A stretch of DNA of 34,514 bases from Pseudomonadota bacterium (GTDB lineage: Bacteria; Pseudomonadota; Alphaproteobacteria; Reyranellales; Reyranellaceae). Positions 31,471 to 34,514 of the stretch are shown here, piece after piece. The stretch is from NCBI GenBank assembly GCA_018240685.1, contig JAFEFG010000049.1, positions 1 through 34,514 of the forward strand, in the 5' to 3' direction. Made by a program: the position numbers and the translations under genes. The notes under the pieces were generated by a model. It saw only the letters and a program-made list of their open reading frames with translations. It had not been told where the DNA came from and did no database searches. How positions within the stretch are numbered: position 1 is the first letter of the stretch; every line of letters begins with the position of its first letter.

Positions 31471-34400
31471 ATGCCGAGCTTTTTCATCGACCGGCCCATC
31501 TTCGCGTGGGTCGTCGCTCTCTTCATCTGCCTGGTCGGTGCGATCGCGATTCCGCTGTTGCCGGTGGCGCAGTATCCGATCATCGCGCCGCCCTCGATCT
31601 CGGTCAGCACCAGCTATCCCGGCGCGTCGCCGGAGAACCTCTACAACAGCGTCACGCGTCTGATCGAAGAGGAGCTGAACGGCGCCTCCGGCATCCTCAA
31701 TTTCGAATCGACCAGCGATTCGCTGGGGCAGGTCGAAATCACCGCCAACTTCGTGCCGGGTACCGATTCCAGCATGGCCTCGGTCGAGGTGCAGAACCGC
31801 CTCAAGCGCATCGAGTCGCGCCTGCCGCGGGCCGTCATGCAGCAGGGCATCCTGGTCGAGGAGGCCTCCAGCGCGGTGCTGCAGATCATCACGCTCACCT
31901 CGACCGACGGCAGCCTCGACGAGGTCGGGCTGGGCGACTTCATGGTCCGCAACATCCTGGGCGAGATCCGGCGCATCCCCGGCGTCGGGCGCGCCACGCT
32001 CTATTCGACCGAACGGTCGCTGCGCATCTGGCTCGATCCCGCCCGTCTCGTCGGCTACAGCCTGACGGCCGACGACGTCACCAACGCCATCAATGCCCAG
32101 AATGCCCAGGTGGCCTCCGGCAGCATCGGCGCCGAGCCCAGCAACGGCCAGAGGATCTCGGCGCTGGTCCTGGTGAAGGGCCAGCTGAGCTCGCCGGACG
32201 AATTCGGCGCCATCGTGCTGCGCGCCAATCCCGATGGCTCGACCGTGCGCCTGCGCGACGTCGCCCGCATCGAGGTCGGCGGCATGGGCTACCAGTTCAC
32301 CACGCGCCTGAACGGCAAGCCGACCGCGGGCCTCTCGGTTCTGCTCGCGCCGACCGGCAACGCACTCGCGACCGCGGGCGCGGTCGAGGCGAAGATGAAG
32401 GAGCTTGCGCGCTTCTTCCCCGCCAACATCAGCTACGAGATTCCCTACAACATCACCCCGGTCGTCGAGGCCTCGATCGAGAAGGTCGTGAGCACGCTGG
32501 TCGAAGCGGTGGTGCTGGTCTTCGTCGTGATGTTCCTGTTCCTGCAGAACATCCGGTACACGATCATCCCGACCATCGTGGTGCCGGTCGCCCTGCTCGG
32601 CACCTGCGCGACGCTGCTGCTGGCGGGCTACTCCATCAACATGCTGACCATGTTCGGCATGGTGCTGGCGATCGGCATCCTGGTCGACGACGCGATCGTC
32701 GTGGTCGAGAACGTCGAGCGCATCATGGCCGAGGAAGGCCTGCCGCCCAAGGAGGCCACGCGCAAGGCGATGTCGCAGATCACCGGCGCCATCGTCGGCA
32801 TCACGCTGGTGCTGATGGCGGTGTTCGTGCCGATGGCCTTCTTCCCCGGCTCGGTGGGCATCATCTACCGGCAGTTCTCCGTGACCATGGTGGCGGCGAT
32901 CGGTTTCTCGGCGCTGATGGCGCTGTCGCTGACGCCGGCCCTCTGCGCCACGCTGTTGAAGCCGGTGCAGCAGGGGCATTCGCACGCGCGGCGCGGCTTC
33001 TTCGGCCTGTTCAACAGCGGCCTCGATGCCGTGCGCGACCGCTATGCCGGCACGGTCGGCTGGTCGTTGAAGCGTGTCGGCCGGCTGATGGCGCTCTACG
33101 GCGTCCTGGTGGCCTGCCTGGTCTGGGGCTTCGCGCGCCTGCCGGGCGGCTTCCTGCCGATCGACGATCAGGGGTTCATCACCACCGACGTGCAGACCCC
33201 CTCCGACGCGGGCTACAGCCGCACGCTCGCCGCCGTCGAGCGCGTGGAGAAGTATCTCGCCGCGAAGCCGGGCGTCGACAACGTCACGTTCCTGACCGGC
33301 TTCAGCTTCTTCGGCCAGGGCATGAACACCGCCCAGGCCTTCATCACCCTGAAGGACTGGACGGAGCGCGGCCTGACGGAATCCGCAGAGGCGATCGTCG
33401 ACGACATCAACCGCGACCTGGGCTCGGTCCGCGATGCGGAGATCTCGGCGCTGCAGCCGCCGCCGATCGACAATCTCGGCAATTCGAGCGGCTTCAGTTT
33501 CCGCCTGCAGGATCGCGGGCAGAAGGGCTATCCGGCGCTGAAGAGCGCGGCCGACCGGCTCATCGCGGCCGCGAATGCGAGCCCGGTCCTGCAGAACGTC
33601 TACATCGAGGGCCTGCCGCCAGCGCCGCAGGTCAATCTGGTGATCGATCGCGAGAAGGCGAGTGCCTTCGGCGTGTCGTTCGAGAGCATCAACAACACGA
33701 TCTCGACCAACCTCGGCTCGGCCTACGTGAACGACTTCCCCAACCGGGGCCGCATGCAGCGCGTGATCGTGCAGAGCGACGCTGCCGGTCGCATGAACGC
33801 GGACGACATCCTCGCCTACAATGTGAAGAACGATCGCGGCCAGCTCGTGCCTTTCTCGTCCTTCGCGACGGTGGAGTGGTCCAAGGGACCGGCGCAGATC
33901 GTGGGCTTCAACTACTATCCCTCGATCCGCATCAGCGGCGAGGCGCGACCGGGCTATACCAGCGGCGACGCCATCTCGGAGATGGAGCGCCTCGCCGGCG
34001 CCCTGCCGCGCGGCTTTGGCTACGAGTGGACCGGACAATCGCTGCAGGAGAAGCTTTCCGGCTCGCAGGCGCCGTTCCTGCTGGCGCTCTCGGCGCTGGT
34101 CGTCTTCCTCTGCCTGGCGGCGCTCTATGAAAGCTGGACCATCCCGCTCGCGGTGCTGCTGACGGTGCCGCTCGGCATCTGCGGCGCGGTCCTGGCGGCA
34201 AGCCTGCGCGGCCTGCCGAACGACGTCTATTTCACCGTGGCCTTGATCACCATCATCGGGCTCGCCGCCAAGGATGCGATCCTGATCATCGAGTTCGCCA
34301 AGGACCTGCGCGCCCATGGCATGCCGCTGATCGATGCGACGCTCACGGCCTGCAGGCTGCGCTTCCGGCCGATCCTGATGACCGGCTTCGCCTTCGTCTG

Positions 34401-34514
34401 CGGCGTGCTGCCGATGGCGATCGCCACCGGTGCCGGCGGCAAGAGCCAGCAGGCGCTGGGCACCAGCGTCATGGGCGGCATGATCGCCGTCGTGATCCTG
34501 GCGCTGCTGATGGT
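31471..34514 (+). CDS. RND multidrug efflux pump, HAE1 family (AcrB-like), 3' end beyond window
   Basis: The first 1014 residues of an inner-membrane RND pump that drives drug export by proton antiport; AcrB has 1049, so only about 30-40 residues are missing. The start MPSFFIDRPIFAWVVALFIC matches the AcrB N-terminus. The proton-relay aspartates are Asp406-Asp407 in GILVDDAIVVVENVERIM (TM4) and the relay lysine is Lys934 in GLAAKDAILIIEFAKDL (TM10). The porter-domain half repeats and the internal TM8-TM12 block (SALVVFLCLAALYESWTIPL) are intact. It follows the adaptor by nine bases with a weak ribosome binding site. Substrate range cannot be predicted; HAE1 pumps usually export hydrophobic drugs and solvents. 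Confidence 0.95.
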   Translation, partial: MPSFFIDRPIFAWVVALFICLVGAIAIPLLPVAQYPIIAPPSISVSTSYPGASPENLYNSVTRLIEEELNGASGILNFESTSDSLGQVEITANFVPGTDSSMASVEVQNRLKRIESRLPRAVMQQGILVEEASSAVLQIITLTSTDGSLDEVGLGDFMVRNILGEIRRIPGVGRATLYSTERSLRIWLDPARLVGYSLTADDVTNAINAQNAQVASGSIGAEPSNGQRISALVLVKGQLSSPDEFGAIVLRANPDGSTVRLRDVARIEVGGMGYQFTTRLNGKPTAGLSVLLAPTGNALATAGAVEAKMKELARFFPANISYEIPYNITPVVEASIEKVVSTLVEAVVLVFVVMFLFLQNIRYTIIPTIVVPVALLGTCATLLLAGYSINMLTMFGMVLAIGILVDDAIVVVENVERIMAEEGLPPKEATRKAMSQITGAIVGITLVLMAVFVPMAFFPGSVGIIYRQFSVTMVAAIGFSALMALSLTPALCATLLKPVQQGHSHARRGFFGLFNSGLDAVRDRYAGTVGWSLKRVGRLMALYGVLVACLVWGFARLPGGFLPIDDQGFITTDVQTPSDAGYSRTLAAVERVEKYLAAKPGVDNVTFLTGFSFFGQGMNTAQAFITLKDWTERGLTESAEAIVDDINRDLGSVRDAEISALQPPPIDNLGNSSGFSFRLQDRGQKGYPALKSAADRLIAAANASPVLQNVYIEGLPPAPQVNLVIDREKASAFGVSFESINNTISTNLGSAYVNDFPNRGRMQRVIVQSDAAGRMNADDILAYNVKNDRGQLVPFSSFATVEWSKGPAQIVGFNYYPSIRISGEARPGYTSGDAISEMERLAGALPRGFGYEWTGQSLQEKLSGSQAPFLLALSALVVFLCLAALYESWTIPLAVLLTVPLGICGAVLAASLRGLPNDVYFTVALITIIGLAAKDAILIIEFAKDLRAHGMPLIDATLTACRLRFRPILMTGFAFVCGVLPMAIATGAGGKSQQALGTSVMGGMIAVVILALLM

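Noticed and set aside
30232-34317. A 1361-codon open frame on the minus strand opposite the RND operon
   Set aside because: No domain can be recognised and the composition is Asp/Arg/His/Gln-rich, as expected of an antisense frame; the plus strand encodes the adaptor and AcrB-like pump with full catalytic motifs.

Overview
The window is a GC-rich, densely packed chromosomal segment that looks alphaproteobacterial. The diagnostic blocks are ChvI-ChvG next to a short HPr kinase, RapZ, a soluble EIIA and HPr, followed by ahcY; accD-folC; and AddAB double-strand-break repair instead of RecBCD. I cannot name the genus from sequence alone. No rRNA, tRNA, insertion sequence, prophage or CRISPR array was seen.

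Layout. 1-1642 (+): the 3' end of accD, then folC. 1657-10606 (-): a tightly overlapping operon tsaE-amgK-murU-addB-addA, with trxA behind it. 10661-12055 (-): ahcY, whose intrinsic terminator runs into the start of tsaE. 12209-16707 (-): chvI-chvG-hprK-rapZ-EIIA-HPr, mostly joined by 4-base overlaps, an envelope/carbon-nitrogen signalling operon. 16822-19470 (+): a HugZ-like protein and a membrane class III adenylate cyclase. 19634-24480: an accessory-looking locus in which a sphingosine-1-phosphate-lyase-family PLP enzyme (-) faces away from an IclR regulator and a three-gene ABC importer (+). 24533-28117 (-): a glutathione S-transferase-like protein and DNA polymerase I. 28195-28985 (+): a yybP-ykoY-type (manganese) riboswitch and a GDT1/TMEM165-type cation exporter. 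28986-29166: hairpins and a 9-base periodic repeat between convergent genes. 29167-29910 (-): a DUF4336 protein. 30247-34514 (+): an RND efflux adaptor and its inner-membrane pump, cut by the window end.

Most of the window is conserved housekeeping DNA. The parts that deserve attention are the lyase/IclR/importer locus, whose substrate is not known to me; the ahcY terminator whose 3' arm holds the tsaE ATG; the riboswitch in front of the GDT1 gene; and the GTCCC repeat array. Coordinates of start codons were chosen from family alignment by memory, overlap with the upstream gene and visible Shine-Dalgarno sequences; no database search was run.
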